DNA of 64,000 bases from Methanobacteriota archaeon (GCA_016845345.1 JAERSV010000023.1:1-64000), one strand, 5' to 3'; counted from the stretch's first letter, positions 53,672 through 63,625 are shown. Numbers and translations are program-made. Notes: a model not told the origin generated them from the sequence alone.

Positions 53672-55765
53672 TCATGATATTTTGAGGCGGGTATCACAGC
53701 CTTCACAACGAACTCTAATCGGCCTTTTAGTTGAACTTACGGCAATTTTATCAGCACAAGCAGGACATTTTACAACGGGAATTTTAACTCGTTTTTTCCG
53801 AATTCCAATACTTGGCATTATTGTGAAATAGGCTGCTTCATCTGCCAGCGCGTCTTCTAAACTGATTTTTGGAGTCACCACAGCAACTGCCAACATCATT
53901 ACTCCCGCAACCCCCAAAGCAACTAGCATGAATACAAGAGGCAATGCGAAGAAGTATGAGTAGCCCCAAACACCAGTGAATAATACCGCGGTCAACCAGA
54001 AACCAGCTCTTGGTTTGTCTTTGGTTAACTTACGTGCTAAGAAGGTGAAAGCAACAAACATTGCAATTGATTGCAACAAGGTGACAAGTGGAGAATGAGC
54101 CAAACTACCGATAACATATGCGACGCGATAATCCGACATCGCATCTTCACCAACTAAGGTGGTTTTTGAGACGGTCACAGTTTCTGTGTAAATGAATCTC
54201 TTATGGGAATAATCTATTCCACTTCCATCAACTGCTGCTGTTCCAACCATCATTGAAGTACTCAAACGGGCATCAATAGTTAGTTCAGTCCAAAACGGAG
54301 TTGCTGATGCTTGTGGTCTAACAAAATTGTCGAATAGTACACTCTTTTCACCTACTCTGATATTCTCAAGTGACTCAATAGTAATCGTGATGGTTGAATC
54401 GCTAAATCCGTAATCTTCGTTGACATCGATGCTTACGGTTGGTGCTGCGGCTGCTTCAATGGGTTCCACACCAAGTAAGCGACTAGAATCAAGCATTAGC
54501 CCGTCAAACATGAATTGTTTGAGTGAGGAGGCCCTTCCCGAAAGATACGTTTCTAAGGCTTGAACTTCTGATGAATCAACTTGTTGATTGTTATGAGTTA
54601 CTTCTGTTGAGGAACTTCCTTGTACTCTCCTCCATTGAGAAAGTGAGTCTAAAGAATCGTTTCCGATGTTGTCCAACCCCCATCTCATCCATGTTGCCAT
54701 AGGCCCTTCAAGATCAATTTGGGTTGTCCGATGAACGCGGTCACCGCCTTGAATTTCGGCATCAATTTTGACACTGATTTGACTTCCACCACTGCGGAGT
54801 GGTTCATCTGCTGGGAATATTCCATATCCAGTGCCACTACCTCCTCCAAAAGATAACACATAGGAGAATCCACCATTGAATGGCTGAACCTGTGATTCTG
54901 AGACAGTCAGTGAGAGATTCACATCATAGACTCCGTCCTCAGCTGATTCCGGCGCCTGCCAATTAAGGTATACTTGGGCGCCGTCATTGTGCATTGTTGC
55001 AACAACTGTGTCAACAACAACGCCATCAATCTTGAATTCGGTTGTTGATTTTTCCCAAATTGCAGCACCATAACCAGAGTGAAGGACTACTGGAATCTGA
55101 ACAGAATTACCATTCACGATTGCAGGTTGCCAATCCATCTTCACTAAGGGGATATTTGCTTTTAGATTTGATGAGTATTCATCAGTTCCCCAAATAAATC
55201 TGACACCTGCATCCTCATCAGGTGAATTGAAGATTAGAGTTTGTACGCTGAGAACTACAACGATTAACTCTCCACTAGAGAGAATATTTCCTTGCTCATC
55301 AATGTCTATTGTGACATCAACTGTTCCAAGACCTGGGGTGTAAGCAGGATTGGTGTTTGAGGAGCCAGTCCACGACTTCCCTCCTATCTTCACCTCAGCT
55401 GAGACATTTGCTTGAACACCTCCTGCATTTACTACCTCATAGTTAACCGAAAGCGTCCAGGTTGAAATTGGATAAGTTCCACTGGTTGCTTGGGGGACTC
55501 TCCAACGAGCGATTTCAGTAAGTTGGCTTACAGACGAGGTAACCCAGACATCTTGCTCAGTTGTCAAATCAGCGGAGAATGGGCTAAGTGTACCTTTTCC
55601 GGTTTCATCACCGTCGCCTAGTAAATAGTAGTCAACCTCAACCGAATCACAACAGGTAATTTGTGCATCTACATTGCCGATGATTTGGCTATTTGGCATC
55701 GTCGATATTAACAGTGCTAGGAGAGCAATAATTGTGGTTGCTCGCTTCACCATCTGCTTCCCCAA
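53672..55765 (-). CDS. Surface protein with C-terminal membrane bundle and zinc ribbon
   Basis: 697 residues. A signal peptide (~1-35) is followed by a CC pair and a long beta ectodomain (~40-550) with Gly/Ser-rich strands. Three or four hydrophobic spans at ~565-640 bring the C-terminus inside. The cytoplasmic end has a basic stretch (IRKKRVKIPVV) and a zinc ribbon with CPAC at ~665 and CEGC at ~688. The combination of an exported sensor-like domain and an intracellular metal-binding tip suggests signal transfer across the membrane, by inference. It is convergent with the 294-aa gene (23-bp gap). Confidence 0.75.
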   Translation of the reverse strand: MGKQMVKRATTIIALLALLISTMPNSQIIGNVDAQITCCDSVEVDYYLLGDGDETGKGTLSPFSADLTTEQDVWVTSSVSQLTEIARWRVPQATSGTYPISTWTLSVNYEVVNAGGVQANVSAEVKIGGKSWTGSSNTNPAYTPGLGTVDVTIDIDEQGNILSSGELIVVVLSVQTLIFNSPDEDAGVRFIWGTDEYSSNLKANIPLVKMDWQPAIVNGNSVQIPVVLHSGYGAAIWEKSTTEFKIDGVVVDTVVATMHNDGAQVYLNWQAPESAEDGVYDVNLSLTVSESQVQPFNGGFSYVLSFGGGSGTGYGIFPADEPLRSGGSQISVKIDAEIQGGDRVHRTTQIDLEGPMATWMRWGLDNIGNDSLDSLSQWRRVQGSSSTEVTHNNQQVDSSEVQALETYLSGRASSLKQFMFDGLMLDSSRLLGVEPIEAAAAPTVSIDVNEDYGFSDSTITITIESLENIRVGEKSVLFDNFVRPQASATPFWTELTIDARLSTSMMVGTAAVDGSGIDYSHKRFIYTETVTVSKTTLVGEDAMSDYRVAYVIGSLAHSPLVTLLQSIAMFVAFTFLARKLTKDKPRAGFWLTAVLFTGVWGYSYFFALPLVFMLVALGVAGVMMLAVAVVTPKISLEDALADEAAYFTIMPSIGIRKKRVKIPVVKCPACADKIAVSSTKRPIRVRCEGCDTRLKIS

Positions 55766-55933
55766 TGTGTGTGGGTTATCATAGGCTCTTTCAAGTCAAC
55801 GGATGGACGAGCCATTAAACAGTCTGTATTTGAGGTAAATAACAGGTTGCGAAACTCATCAAATAGAAATTGGAAATCACAATATCTGATGGATTTTACT
55901 CAATTTTCTATATTATTTTGAATTGTTAATCGA

Positions 55934-55943
55934 ATAATATATT
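55934..55943 (+). promoter_or_regulatory. Probable TATA box for CBS gene
   Basis: ATAATATATT in an AT-rich 227-bp divergent spacer, ~50 nt upstream of the ATG at 55993, which implies a ~25-nt leader. The rest of the spacer shows nothing else clear. Confidence 0.4.
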
Positions 55944-55992
55944 CCAACAGATTCATGAACCTTAACTGCCGCCTTGGACTTAGTGACCTATT

Positions 55993-56421
55993 ATGGATGA
56001 CGTGAAAGTCTCAGACTTGATTTTGACAGATGAGCATGAAGTAGTTGAGATGGATGCCTCCATTGCAGATGCTGCTGGCAAATTGCTTGCTCTTGAGCGT
56101 GGAATATTGATTGTGCTCGGTGAAGACAGCATGGTCAAAGGAATCGTAACTCCAAATCAGGTTCTTTCGGCAATTTCAGATGGCGGTGATTCTAATGACA
56201 TGACCGTCGGCGAACACATGGACGCAGATGTTATGGAAGTTGGTCAGAATGACAATGTTGACGATATCATTGTACAGATGAATGAACGCAAGCCACATGC
56301 TGTTGTTGCTGTCAATAGTGATGGTAAGTTCGCAGGCTACTTTTCACCTAATGATTACCGTGAGGCACTTGCTCATATTGAGGCAAGACCGGCAATCAAG
56401 CGCCTTGCCCAGCACGAATAA
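55993..56421 (+). CDS. CBS-domain pair protein
   Basis: 142 residues made of two CBS motifs (~9-58 and ~72-130) in tandem with nothing else attached. Typical phrases are VSDLILTDEHEVVEMDASIADAA, LIVLGEDSMVKGIVTPNQVLSAI, TVGEHMDADVMEVGQNDNVDDII and HAVVAVNSDGKFAGYFSPNDYREAL. Stand-alone CBS pairs bind adenine nucleotides or S-adenosyl methionine and regulate other proteins; the partner here is unknown. The gene is transcribed alone, divergent from the zinc-ribbon surface gene and convergent with gltX. Confidence 0.88.
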   Translation: MDDVKVSDLILTDEHEVVEMDASIADAAGKLLALERGILIVLGEDSMVKGIVTPNQVLSAISDGGDSNDMTVGEHMDADVMEVGQNDNVDDIIVQMNERKPHAVVAVNSDGKFAGYFSPNDYREALAHIEARPAIKRLAQHE

Positions 56422-56463
56422 GTAAAATTGACAATACCTCAATTTGCTACCATTCGGGAGTTT

Positions 56464-58215
56464 TCACCCGTGTAGCCGAACGAGGCGGCGTGCCCCGTTC
56501 TCCTCGGTTCCTTCAAGAATTGCGAAACCCATTCGTTCTAATTGCACAACAGTGCCATCTGGATAATCATTGATTTCTAGCAAACCTTCTGCAGAAACCA
56601 ATTCTCCGTCTTCTTCAAGCACTAATACGGCTGGTTGTGCCATATTGCTTGGGAGCCAATGAATAATCGGAGTGTCGTCAACACGTTCAATGTGAATGAT
56701 TTCTCCTTTCCAACCTTGCTCAGTCTCTTGATGATTGATTGAAATGGTGGCAAAATCTTTCAAACGCCTTCCTTCGGCCGAGGAAAAATCTTCTGAGGTA
56801 ATCTTCACCTTGAGTGGGTTATCCCCGAGTGGCCATTCGCGAACCCCTTTGGCCGGATGTTCAGGGTGAACCGGCAAAGTGACATTGGTCAATTCAATCT
56901 CAGTTATGTCTAGGATTACGGTTCGTGGGTCGCGCACAAATGAAAGTCGTGGGGCTTCTACATCCACCGCCTTGGCGTTGAGACTATTCAGCGTCGACAT
57001 TGGCACTGAGATATCCTTCTGTGTGAGGCCTAAATCTATCCAAAATTGCCGAATGGCTTGAGCATCATATCCTCGTCTTCGTAAGGCTCTAAGAGTTGGT
57101 AATCGAGGGTCGTCCCAACCTTCAAAATTTCCATTTTCAATGTCAATCTTCATTTGTGATGTTGAAAAACCTCCAAATTCGTGAACCTTGACACGCCCCC
57201 AATAGAGCGTTTCAGGATAATTCCAACCAGCCATTTTGTAGAGCAATTTCTGTTTCCTAGTTGAGTCCATCAGGTCCTTACCACGAATGATGTGAGTTAC
57301 TTCTTGGATGTGGTCTTCCACTGCACTTTGGAAATCAAGAAGTGGCCATACTCGGTATTTCTCACCTACTTTAGGGTGACCTGCTCTCTGGATTCTTAAT
57401 GCTGGCCAATCTCGTAAGGCTGGGTTTGTGTGGTCCATGCCTGTCCGGACCCGAACAACTGCATCTCCTTCGTTAAAGCCTCCTTCTTTGTCGTTCATTT
57501 GGTCCCACAAATCACTATTCTTGAGTGTACTATTGGCGCGGCATGGGCATTCTTGTTGGTCATTTCTCAGTTGTTTGAACTCATCTGCTGTGCAGGTGCA
57601 GACATACATGTAATCTTCTTCGATGAATTGTTTTGCATGTGTCAAGTATTCTGACATTCTAGCAGATGCCTCGAGAATTATGTCTGGCTTTCTACCGGCA
57701 AGCCAAGTGAAATCTTCACGAATCCAATCGTAGGCTTTCAACTCTGGCCGTTTGATTTTGGTGTCTGTATCATCGTATCTTAGAATCATTTTTCCGTCGT
57801 ACTTCTCTGCATAATGAGAATTGATGATTACACCTCGGCTGTGGCCGAGTGTCAGTGGCCCATTTGGATTCGGAGCAAAGCGTAGAATCACCTTGCCCTT
57901 GTCTGCATTTGGTAATTCAGGCAGACCTTCGCGTCGCTCTTTTACCCTCTTTTCAAGAGCATCAGGTGCTTCTGCTTCTAACACCGCTTTGACCGCTTTT
58001 GGCCCCTCATCATTCCACAGTTGGTTTGCTTCGTCTATTGCTGGACCTAACACGCTGAACAGATGTTTTGCGTGCTCTCGGAGTTCAGCAACTTCGCCAA
58101 GGATTCTACCCTGTACAGAATTAGCTTGTCCTTTCCCATCATATTCAAGTGCGTTTTGCATTGCATATTTTCGAATTAAGCGGATTGTGTCCTCATCGGG
58201 AATCCAATCGCTCAT
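56464..58215 (-). CDS. gltX: Glutamyl-tRNA synthetase, archaeal type
   Basis: 583 residues from ATG 58213-58215 (MSDWIPDEDT); an upstream ATG at 58248 would add 11 residues. Class I synthetase charging tRNA(Glu), and probably tRNA(Gln) as the first step of the GatDE route. The HIGH-type motif is PNPNGPLTLGHSRG (LGHS at ~123-126). The KMSKS-loop region is FGGFSTSQMKID, as in archaeal/eukaryal GluRS/GlnRS enzymes. A CTC...CPC pair set at ~225-245 may bind zinc. The C-terminal third is the beta-barrel anticodon domain of the eukaryal type. Follows rnhB on the same strand (58 bp). Confidence 0.93.
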   Translation of the reverse strand: MSDWIPDEDTIRLIRKYAMQNALEYDGKGQANSVQGRILGEVAELREHAKHLFSVLGPAIDEANQLWNDEGPKAVKAVLEAEAPDALEKRVKERREGLPELPNADKGKVILRFAPNPNGPLTLGHSRGVIINSHYAEKYDGKMILRYDDTDTKIKRPELKAYDWIREDFTWLAGRKPDIILEASARMSEYLTHAKQFIEEDYMYVCTCTADEFKQLRNDQQECPCRANSTLKNSDLWDQMNDKEGGFNEGDAVVRVRTGMDHTNPALRDWPALRIQRAGHPKVGEKYRVWPLLDFQSAVEDHIQEVTHIIRGKDLMDSTRKQKLLYKMAGWNYPETLYWGRVKVHEFGGFSTSQMKIDIENGNFEGWDDPRLPTLRALRRRGYDAQAIRQFWIDLGLTQKDISVPMSTLNSLNAKAVDVEAPRLSFVRDPRTVILDITEIELTNVTLPVHPEHPAKGVREWPLGDNPLKVKITSEDFSSAEGRRLKDFATISINHQETEQGWKGEIIHIERVDDTPIIHWLPSNMAQPAVLVLEEDGELVSAEGLLEINDYPDGTVVQLERMGFAILEGTEENGARRLVRLHG

Positions 58216-58273
58216 GTCCTGTCGGCCTTGGCTACACCTCTTGAGCATATCCGGATAATTTACCTCCGCGGGG

Positions 58274-59011
58274 TCAATAATCTAACAGATTCCGTTCTTT
58301 GAACAATGGTGTTCCACGGGGCCTTGTCGGTATAGGGGAATTGTGCATAGTTTGCCAAGCATTTTCAGTTGTTTTCCATTTCCACCTTAACATGTGGTGG
58401 GGGGTGTCCCCTTCCAATAACTCTGGTAATATTCTCTGAGTTTGTGGGTCAGATGGATAACCAGAGCCAAATTGTACTGCCTCTTCTTGTTTTAAGTTCT
58501 CAATAAATGAGTCGCGCACTTGCTTTGCAATGATTGAGGCGGCGCCAACAACTGCGTGAGTTGAGTCGCCCCCATGCTCACTAGTGATTTTCCAGTTCCT
58601 CCAAGGCCAATTATTGAGCCTTGCACTGATATTATCACCGAATCTCTGTTCATTTACATCACAAGCATCGAGATGTAAGATGCCTTCATTTTGTCCCTTT
58701 GGTGGTAGGATTTTATTTGCGACATGAGCAAACATTTCGACTTCTAAATCGTTAAGTGACCTAGATTCCATCCAGTTGTCAATATGGTTTGGCATCGCAT
58801 TTATGACTTCAATGTGCCATCCTTTAAGCCGTGATTGTTCATACAACCAGTCATGGTATTCCGCTCTTTTTTCTGAAGATATTTTCTTTGAATCATCAAT
58901 TCCCTTCTGTTCCAGTAATTCAATATCTGATTCTGGGAGAGCAACAATTGCTACGACTAGTGGCCCAATGCACGGACCTCGGCCAGCCTCATCAATTCCA
59001 GCAACCCACAT
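58274..59011 (-). CDS. rnhB: Ribonuclease HII
   Basis: 245 residues. Cleaves the RNA strand of RNA-DNA hybrids and excises embedded ribonucleotides. The acidic active site is complete: Asp7-Glu8 in GIDEAGRGP, Asp115 in LHLDACD, and Asp149 in HGGDSTHAVVGAASIIAK. The conserved DDSKK (39-43) and the FGSGYPSDP segment are present. The last ~25 residues (PRGTPLFKERNLLDY) are a short extension past the usual C-terminal helix. It starts 9 bp after the stop of the 766-residue surface protein gene and precedes gltX, so the three may share a transcript. Confidence 0.95.
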   Translation of the reverse strand: MWVAGIDEAGRGPCIGPLVVAIVALPESDIELLEQKGIDDSKKISSEKRAEYHDWLYEQSRLKGWHIEVINAMPNHIDNWMESRSLNDLEVEMFAHVANKILPPKGQNEGILHLDACDVNEQRFGDNISARLNNWPWRNWKITSEHGGDSTHAVVGAASIIAKQVRDSFIENLKQEEAVQFGSGYPSDPQTQRILPELLEGDTPHHMLRWKWKTTENAWQTMHNSPIPTRPRGTPLFKERNLLDY

Positions 59012-59020
59012 CTTGTCATC

Positions 59021-61321
59021 TCAGAGGTCAAGGTCGAATTCTTCGTCCTGCTCCACTACGGCTGGAGAGGTGACGGTGTGTGAATCCTTCGCTTTATTTG
59101 TTGATGGCGTGGATTTTATTGTAGATTCTGATTTAGGCTTTAGGTACTTTGAGGCGACTTTTTTCTTGGGTTTTCTCACAGTTCTTCCCGCTTCTTGTTC
59201 TGCCTTGCCAAATAATTCATTAGAAGGATGAGCCTTCTTTTCAATGGCTAATTCGCCAGCCAAGTCGTCTAGTAAGTCACCTTCTATACTGGTTTCATGA
59301 TGTTCTAAAACAGTATTAGCCGCATCAAGAAGAGCCTCAGATGGTTTTGCTTTCTGTACACTCTTTGGAGGAGCCTTGGCGGTGAATAAGTCTTGAAACA
59401 CTCTAGCGGCGATTTTAGGTGCTTCAATGACACTACCAACAATGCCTTTGTCGCCTGATTTATCTTCACCTTCAAATTTCTCCATCCATTCTTCTGGCTT
59501 CTCCGGTTCTGCAGGTTCAGATGCCGCTAACTTAGCCTTCCAGAGCGCATCTTTTTCTGCTCGATGTTTGAGGGCTTGCAAAAGTCCAAGCGACCCTGCA
59601 AGAACCACTAGAATAGTCATGACCAAGCCATTAAATTGATTCCATAACTCAGCAATAGCAATCTCAAATTTTACCCAATTAGAATCTTCGTGGATATTTT
59701 CAGGACGCCATGATTCGGCGAGATATTCTGCTTTTGTTTCATTTACAAAAATGATGTCAGGTCGCAACACACTTTGCATTTCAACAGTCATGGTAAGTGT
59801 GCCATTCGCTTCGGAGTCGCGTGGTAAATGCATCCAAGATCGGAAAGTAAAGTTCACACCCGGTGGTATTTGGTCAATTTCAAAGAATCTAGGGGTGCCT
59901 GTGTTAGAACCATGTGTTGCTTGGTCGGGGGGGATAAATCCATGCTCCACATTCATATCAACATGAAGAGAAACTTGCAGGCCATCATCTCCATTACCGA
60001 GGTTCCTTAACGTAAAAGCAACTGAGACATTATCTCGAGAATCTGTACTGCTTTCTATCGCATGTAATTCCCAATCAACCTTTGGAGCCACCCTGATTTC
60101 TACCCGTTCTGTGGCGAGGACAGTTCCTGAATTAAGTTTCAGGGTGATAGTTGAAAATCCGTGGGTGAAAGCTGGAACCATTCCATTTACTGTGATTGTC
60201 AAAGTTGCAGCATTCTGGGTTTCTCCCTTGTCTACAATTGTTGTAGCGCGCGTGAGGCTTCCTACCAACCATTCAGATGATTCCACTGAAATTTCAAACG
60301 TATCCTCAAAGTTGCCATCGTTGGTGACTGAAATAGCGACTGAACAACTTTCATCAGGTAGTACATCATTTCCATTGCACGAATCCTGAATTGTCAGGCT
60401 TCCTGCCCGATGCCATAAAATGCTTGAATTATATTCAATTAATTTTGTATCCGAAGGATTGTTTGCACTCCAGAGTAAAATTCCAAAACGTAACTCAGCA
60501 GAGGTTAGAGAAGGTGCTTGAATCTCAATATCAACTGTACTTTGGTCATTTGCTGCTAATCCAAATCCACTAGCACCATTTAGGTGGTGGATATTGAATA
60601 ATCCCACCATCCATCCATCTTGTTGGAATGAAAGAGCCGGTGTGATACCGTTGATAGGCTGTCCATTGTCGTCTAAGGGCACTAATCGAGCAACTAGGCT
60701 TGCTTGTGAGTTACCTGTATTTCTAACTAACAAAGTCTCTCTGATTTTGGTCCCTGGGTCAAGAGTTACGTTGGTTCCTGAACTGTCAAATTCTGCTTGG
60801 AACCATTCATCAGGTTCTAGCGTGAAATCATACTTGACCTGTGCGCCATCAAGACTAGAAACAGCCGTTAACTGAAATGGATGTTGTACAAAAGCAAGAG
60901 GCGCTCCATCAACAACGGGAGGCACAGTTATGGTATATTTTGGCCACGCCAATGCGCCAGATGCAACAACGATTTGATAAGGTTGGTGGCAAGGAGTAAT
61001 TGTCCCAAACCAAATACAATCCCATCCGACATCACTTGTCAATGTGAAATCAACTGCATCACTGACATTTGCTCCATTTGTGATATTAATTGACATCGTC
61101 AAAGGTGTATCTACCGACGCAAATGCGTTGAGACCTGAACTTGGACCCCATGTTAGGTTACTCGTGTAATTTGTTGAATTATGTGATGTTTGAAAAATAG
61201 AGGTTTCAGAAAGTGTAGTGGCTACCTCTTGGCTAGTACTGTTTGTTTCAAGGATGGGGAGTACGGATACGGTGAAGAGAATAAGAAGTGCAAGTATCGG
61301 TTGCAAAGGCGACCTGCGCAT
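59021..61321 (-). CDS. Surface protein with CARDB/NEW-type domains and long acidic tail
   Basis: 766 residues. A signal peptide (~1-28) precedes tandem beta-sandwich domains of the CARDB/NPCBM-associated type, visible as VRNTGNSQASLVARL (~210), VTNDGNFEDTFEISV (~335) and LRNLGNGDDGLQVSL (~440). One span at ~567-587 is followed by a ~175-residue cytoplasmic tail rich in Lys, Glu, Ala and Pro with predicted helices (EALLDAANTVLEHH, ELFGKAEQEAGR). Tandem CARDB domains usually act as spacers or protein-binding modules. It is divergent from the acidic small-protein gene and first in a probable run with rnhB and gltX. Confidence 0.78.
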   Translation of the reverse strand: MRRSPLQPILALLILFTVSVLPILETNSTSQEVATTLSETSIFQTSHNSTNYTSNLTWGPSSGLNAFASVDTPLTMSINITNGANVSDAVDFTLTSDVGWDCIWFGTITPCHQPYQIVVASGALAWPKYTITVPPVVDGAPLAFVQHPFQLTAVSSLDGAQVKYDFTLEPDEWFQAEFDSSGTNVTLDPGTKIRETLLVRNTGNSQASLVARLVPLDDNGQPINGITPALSFQQDGWMVGLFNIHHLNGASGFGLAANDQSTVDIEIQAPSLTSAELRFGILLWSANNPSDTKLIEYNSSILWHRAGSLTIQDSCNGNDVLPDESCSVAISVTNDGNFEDTFEISVESSEWLVGSLTRATTIVDKGETQNAATLTITVNGMVPAFTHGFSTITLKLNSGTVLATERVEIRVAPKVDWELHAIESSTDSRDNVSVAFTLRNLGNGDDGLQVSLHVDMNVEHGFIPPDQATHGSNTGTPRFFEIDQIPPGVNFTFRSWMHLPRDSEANGTLTMTVEMQSVLRPDIIFVNETKAEYLAESWRPENIHEDSNWVKFEIAIAELWNQFNGLVMTILVVLAGSLGLLQALKHRAEKDALWKAKLAASEPAEPEKPEEWMEKFEGEDKSGDKGIVGSVIEAPKIAARVFQDLFTAKAPPKSVQKAKPSEALLDAANTVLEHHETSIEGDLLDDLAGELAIEKKAHPSNELFGKAEQEAGRTVRKPKKKVASKYLKPKSESTIKSTPSTNKAKDSHTVTSPAVVEQDEEFDLDL

Positions 61322-61446
61322 GGTTCTCGGAATTGGTATGGTTCTTGAAGAGTTGCTCCGGCTTGTGTGCGCTATGAGTCATTTTTTGTGTATATTCAAT
61401 GATTTCAAGCACACATTCTAAGGGTAGGCACCATGTTCGCCCTGTC

Positions 61447-61836
61447 ATGGCGGGTATATGGCCATTCAAGAAAAAGGCCGCCGAGGCCGAACCGCAAAAA
61501 ATTGTCACATATAGTAAGGACGACGACCATGCCGAGGAAATCATGGCTGATCGTAGTCATATTGAGGATGACCAATATCAAGCCGCTCTTGACTTATTGA
61601 CTAATCCTCATCTTGGCAAGGAGTCAAGTGGCGAGATTGCGGAAAGCGAAGTTGTTGAGAATGAACAAGATGGAGAAACCGTTGATTTATTGGAGTCAGT
61701 AAGTGCTAGCGCGACTGAAGAAGAATATGAGCAAAGCGATGACGGATATTGGTACATCAAGAAAGAGGATGGCTCATTTGACCCGACAGCCTACGTGAAA
61801 GCCGACGATGGTTCTTTTAGTCCTTATTCAGAGTGA
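61447..61836 (+). CDS. Small acidic protein with tandem DGSF motif
   Basis: 129 residues from ATG 61447 (MAGIWPFKKKAAEAE). The open frame extends upstream to 61399, but that part is His/Arg-rich and unlikely. The middle is very acidic and probably disordered. The C-terminus has two related units: WYIKKEDGSFDPTAY and VKADDGSFSPYSE. There is no signal or span, so it is cytoplasmic. It resembles the tail of the 1454-residue surface protein in ending with an aromatic/Asp-Pro motif. Family not recognised. Convergent with pheT (13-bp gap). Confidence 0.6.
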   Translation: MAGIWPFKKKAAEAEPQKIVTYSKDDDHAEEIMADRSHIEDDQYQAALDLLTNPHLGKESSGEIAESEVVENEQDGETVDLLESVSASATEEEYEQSDDGYWYIKKEDGSFDPTAYVKADDGSFSPYSE

Positions 61837-61849
61837 TTGATAACTCAAT

Positions 61850-63610
61850 TTAATGGACAGGGTCCGGTATTAGTTTTCCTAGCAATCCAACATCGAATTC
61901 GCCAGCCTGAATGGGAACTCTTAGTTCAAATAAGTCAGCGATTGCAGGGTCTATTTCTCCACAACTACCAACTTTTTGACCATTGATTAGAATGTCAGCC
62001 CCTCTTCCTTCTAACCAAGGCCCATCCTCTGATTTGATGGGCTTGTAGACAATTTCAAATTCTTCCGGGTCGGCTCCTAAATCTCTTAACAATGCTTGAG
62101 CAATACCTTTGGCTCCAGTGAATCCAGTTCCAACTTCTGCACAACCCCAAGCCACTCTGTCGTTGTTATTGTGGTCATGTACTACCGTGCCTAACTCATA
62201 CACTCTTTGTGGGAGTTCATGGTGGCGGTTTGCCGCTAAAAGTCTAAGTAAACTCGGAAGAATGTATTGTCTCATAATCGTATGTTCAATTGTGATTGGA
62301 TTGTGCAGTTCAGTCACGTCGCCGTTGCTTTTTTGCCTCATTTTAGTGAATTGGTCATCTTCATTTGATAATGTAAGTGATTGAATTTGTTGTAATCCAC
62401 AACCCTGCAAACTCTCTCTGATTCTTCTATGCAAAGTCATTTTTGTAAGTGGTTTTCCAGCGATGGTTTGCATTGAATTCGCCACTCCTAAATCTTCGAA
62501 ACCAATTCCTGTGGCGACTTCCTCTACCAAGTCAACAGGATGGAGGATGTCTGAGCGCCATCTTGGCATTTCGATTAGATACTCATCGCTGCCAACTTCT
62601 GCATCAGCCCACCTCTCTGAAACAAGCGGTCCATCAGTAACAACTCGCCTTCGTATGAAGCGACCACCCATACGATTGATTGCTTGTGAAATTTCAGCAT
62701 CACTAAATTCTCTTCCAAGTACATTTTCTAACAGTGATTTTGGCAATTTATGGGTTTGTGGTGAGCCATTTGGGAAAATAGACACCTCACCATTATAATC
62801 AGTCAATTCAATGCTCTCAATTGTGCCTCCACGAACCGCCATGGATAAACAAACAAGAAGTAAAGACGCTTCACATGCTTTCTCATCCCAACCTGTAACA
62901 TCAATGAAGAAATCTGTAGTTTCTTCGGTTACAGTCGTGTGAGCTCCATTGATTATTGGCGGAAATGAAAGCACATCTCCAGATGCATCGAGAATAACAG
63001 GGAATTTTTCAAAGCCGTCAAGGAGATGAGCATAATCAACACCCTTGGGGTGTTTGCTAAGAATATCTGAAATGCTCATCTCTTCGTCCATTGCTAAGGG
63101 TGTGAATTTGTAACTTGAATCAACGGTTTTAACGCGGAAAGGTGGTTTAAGTTTTGATAGGTCGTGAACGCCGATAGAAGAGCGCTTTCTCCCTCTGCCT
63201 AATGCGAAGTGTAACTTTTCCTGGTGGTCCATTAAACCCTGGATGAATTGGTCACGCGCCTCACTTGTGTGCCCAGTATCTACACCACGAACCACTGCTC
63301 CATAGATGATTGGTCGTACATCTTCTAATGAAGGATCGACGCTCATTGTGATAGGGCCAGCATTGACAGGTAGTGTTGGTTCAGCAGGTGTGCCATGAAG
63401 GAATGTCCTAGTGGCGTAAGCCATGGTTTCCGCGCTTAGGAGATCTGGGCGGTCTGGAAATACCTCGATTTCCACAGTAGTGTCATCACATTCTTCTACA
63501 ACACATCCAATTTTATCCAATTTCTCTTCCCAAAGTGCTGGGTCGTGAGTGATGTTAGCATTTAGTTGGATGATGTGGAGAGTTTGATGTTCAAAAGTGA
63601 CGGTTGGCAT
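61850..63610 (-). CDS. pheT: Phenylalanyl-tRNA synthetase beta subunit, archaeal type
   Basis: 586 residues. The N-terminal part (VEIEVFPDRPDLLSAETMAYATRTFLHG) and the B3/B4-like tRNA-editing domain (YGAVVRGVDTG, then LHFALGRGRKRSSIGVHDL) have the short archaeal/eukaryal layout without the bacterial EMAP-like domain. A B5 domain follows (LENVLGREFSDAEISQAINRMGG), then the catalytic-core-like domain (VDLVEEVATGIGFEDL, LSNEDDQFTKM). It pairs with PheS to charge tRNA(Phe). AAGGAGAG lies 9 nt before the ATG. The gene begins 15 bp after a truncated upstream gene, suggesting an operon. Confidence 0.94.
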   Translation of the reverse strand: MPTVTFEHQTLHIIQLNANITHDPALWEEKLDKIGCVVEECDDTTVEIEVFPDRPDLLSAETMAYATRTFLHGTPAEPTLPVNAGPITMSVDPSLEDVRPIIYGAVVRGVDTGHTSEARDQFIQGLMDHQEKLHFALGRGRKRSSIGVHDLSKLKPPFRVKTVDSSYKFTPLAMDEEMSISDILSKHPKGVDYAHLLDGFEKFPVILDASGDVLSFPPIINGAHTTVTEETTDFFIDVTGWDEKACEASLLLVCLSMAVRGGTIESIELTDYNGEVSIFPNGSPQTHKLPKSLLENVLGREFSDAEISQAINRMGGRFIRRRVVTDGPLVSERWADAEVGSDEYLIEMPRWRSDILHPVDLVEEVATGIGFEDLGVANSMQTIAGKPLTKMTLHRRIRESLQGCGLQQIQSLTLSNEDDQFTKMRQKSNGDVTELHNPITIEHTIMRQYILPSLLRLLAANRHHELPQRVYELGTVVHDHNNNDRVAWGCAEVGTGFTGAKGIAQALLRDLGADPEEFEIVYKPIKSEDGPWLEGRGADILINGQKVGSCGEIDPAIADLFELRVPIQAGEFDVGLLGKLIPDPVH

Positions 63611-63625
63611 TCCAACATCTCTCCT

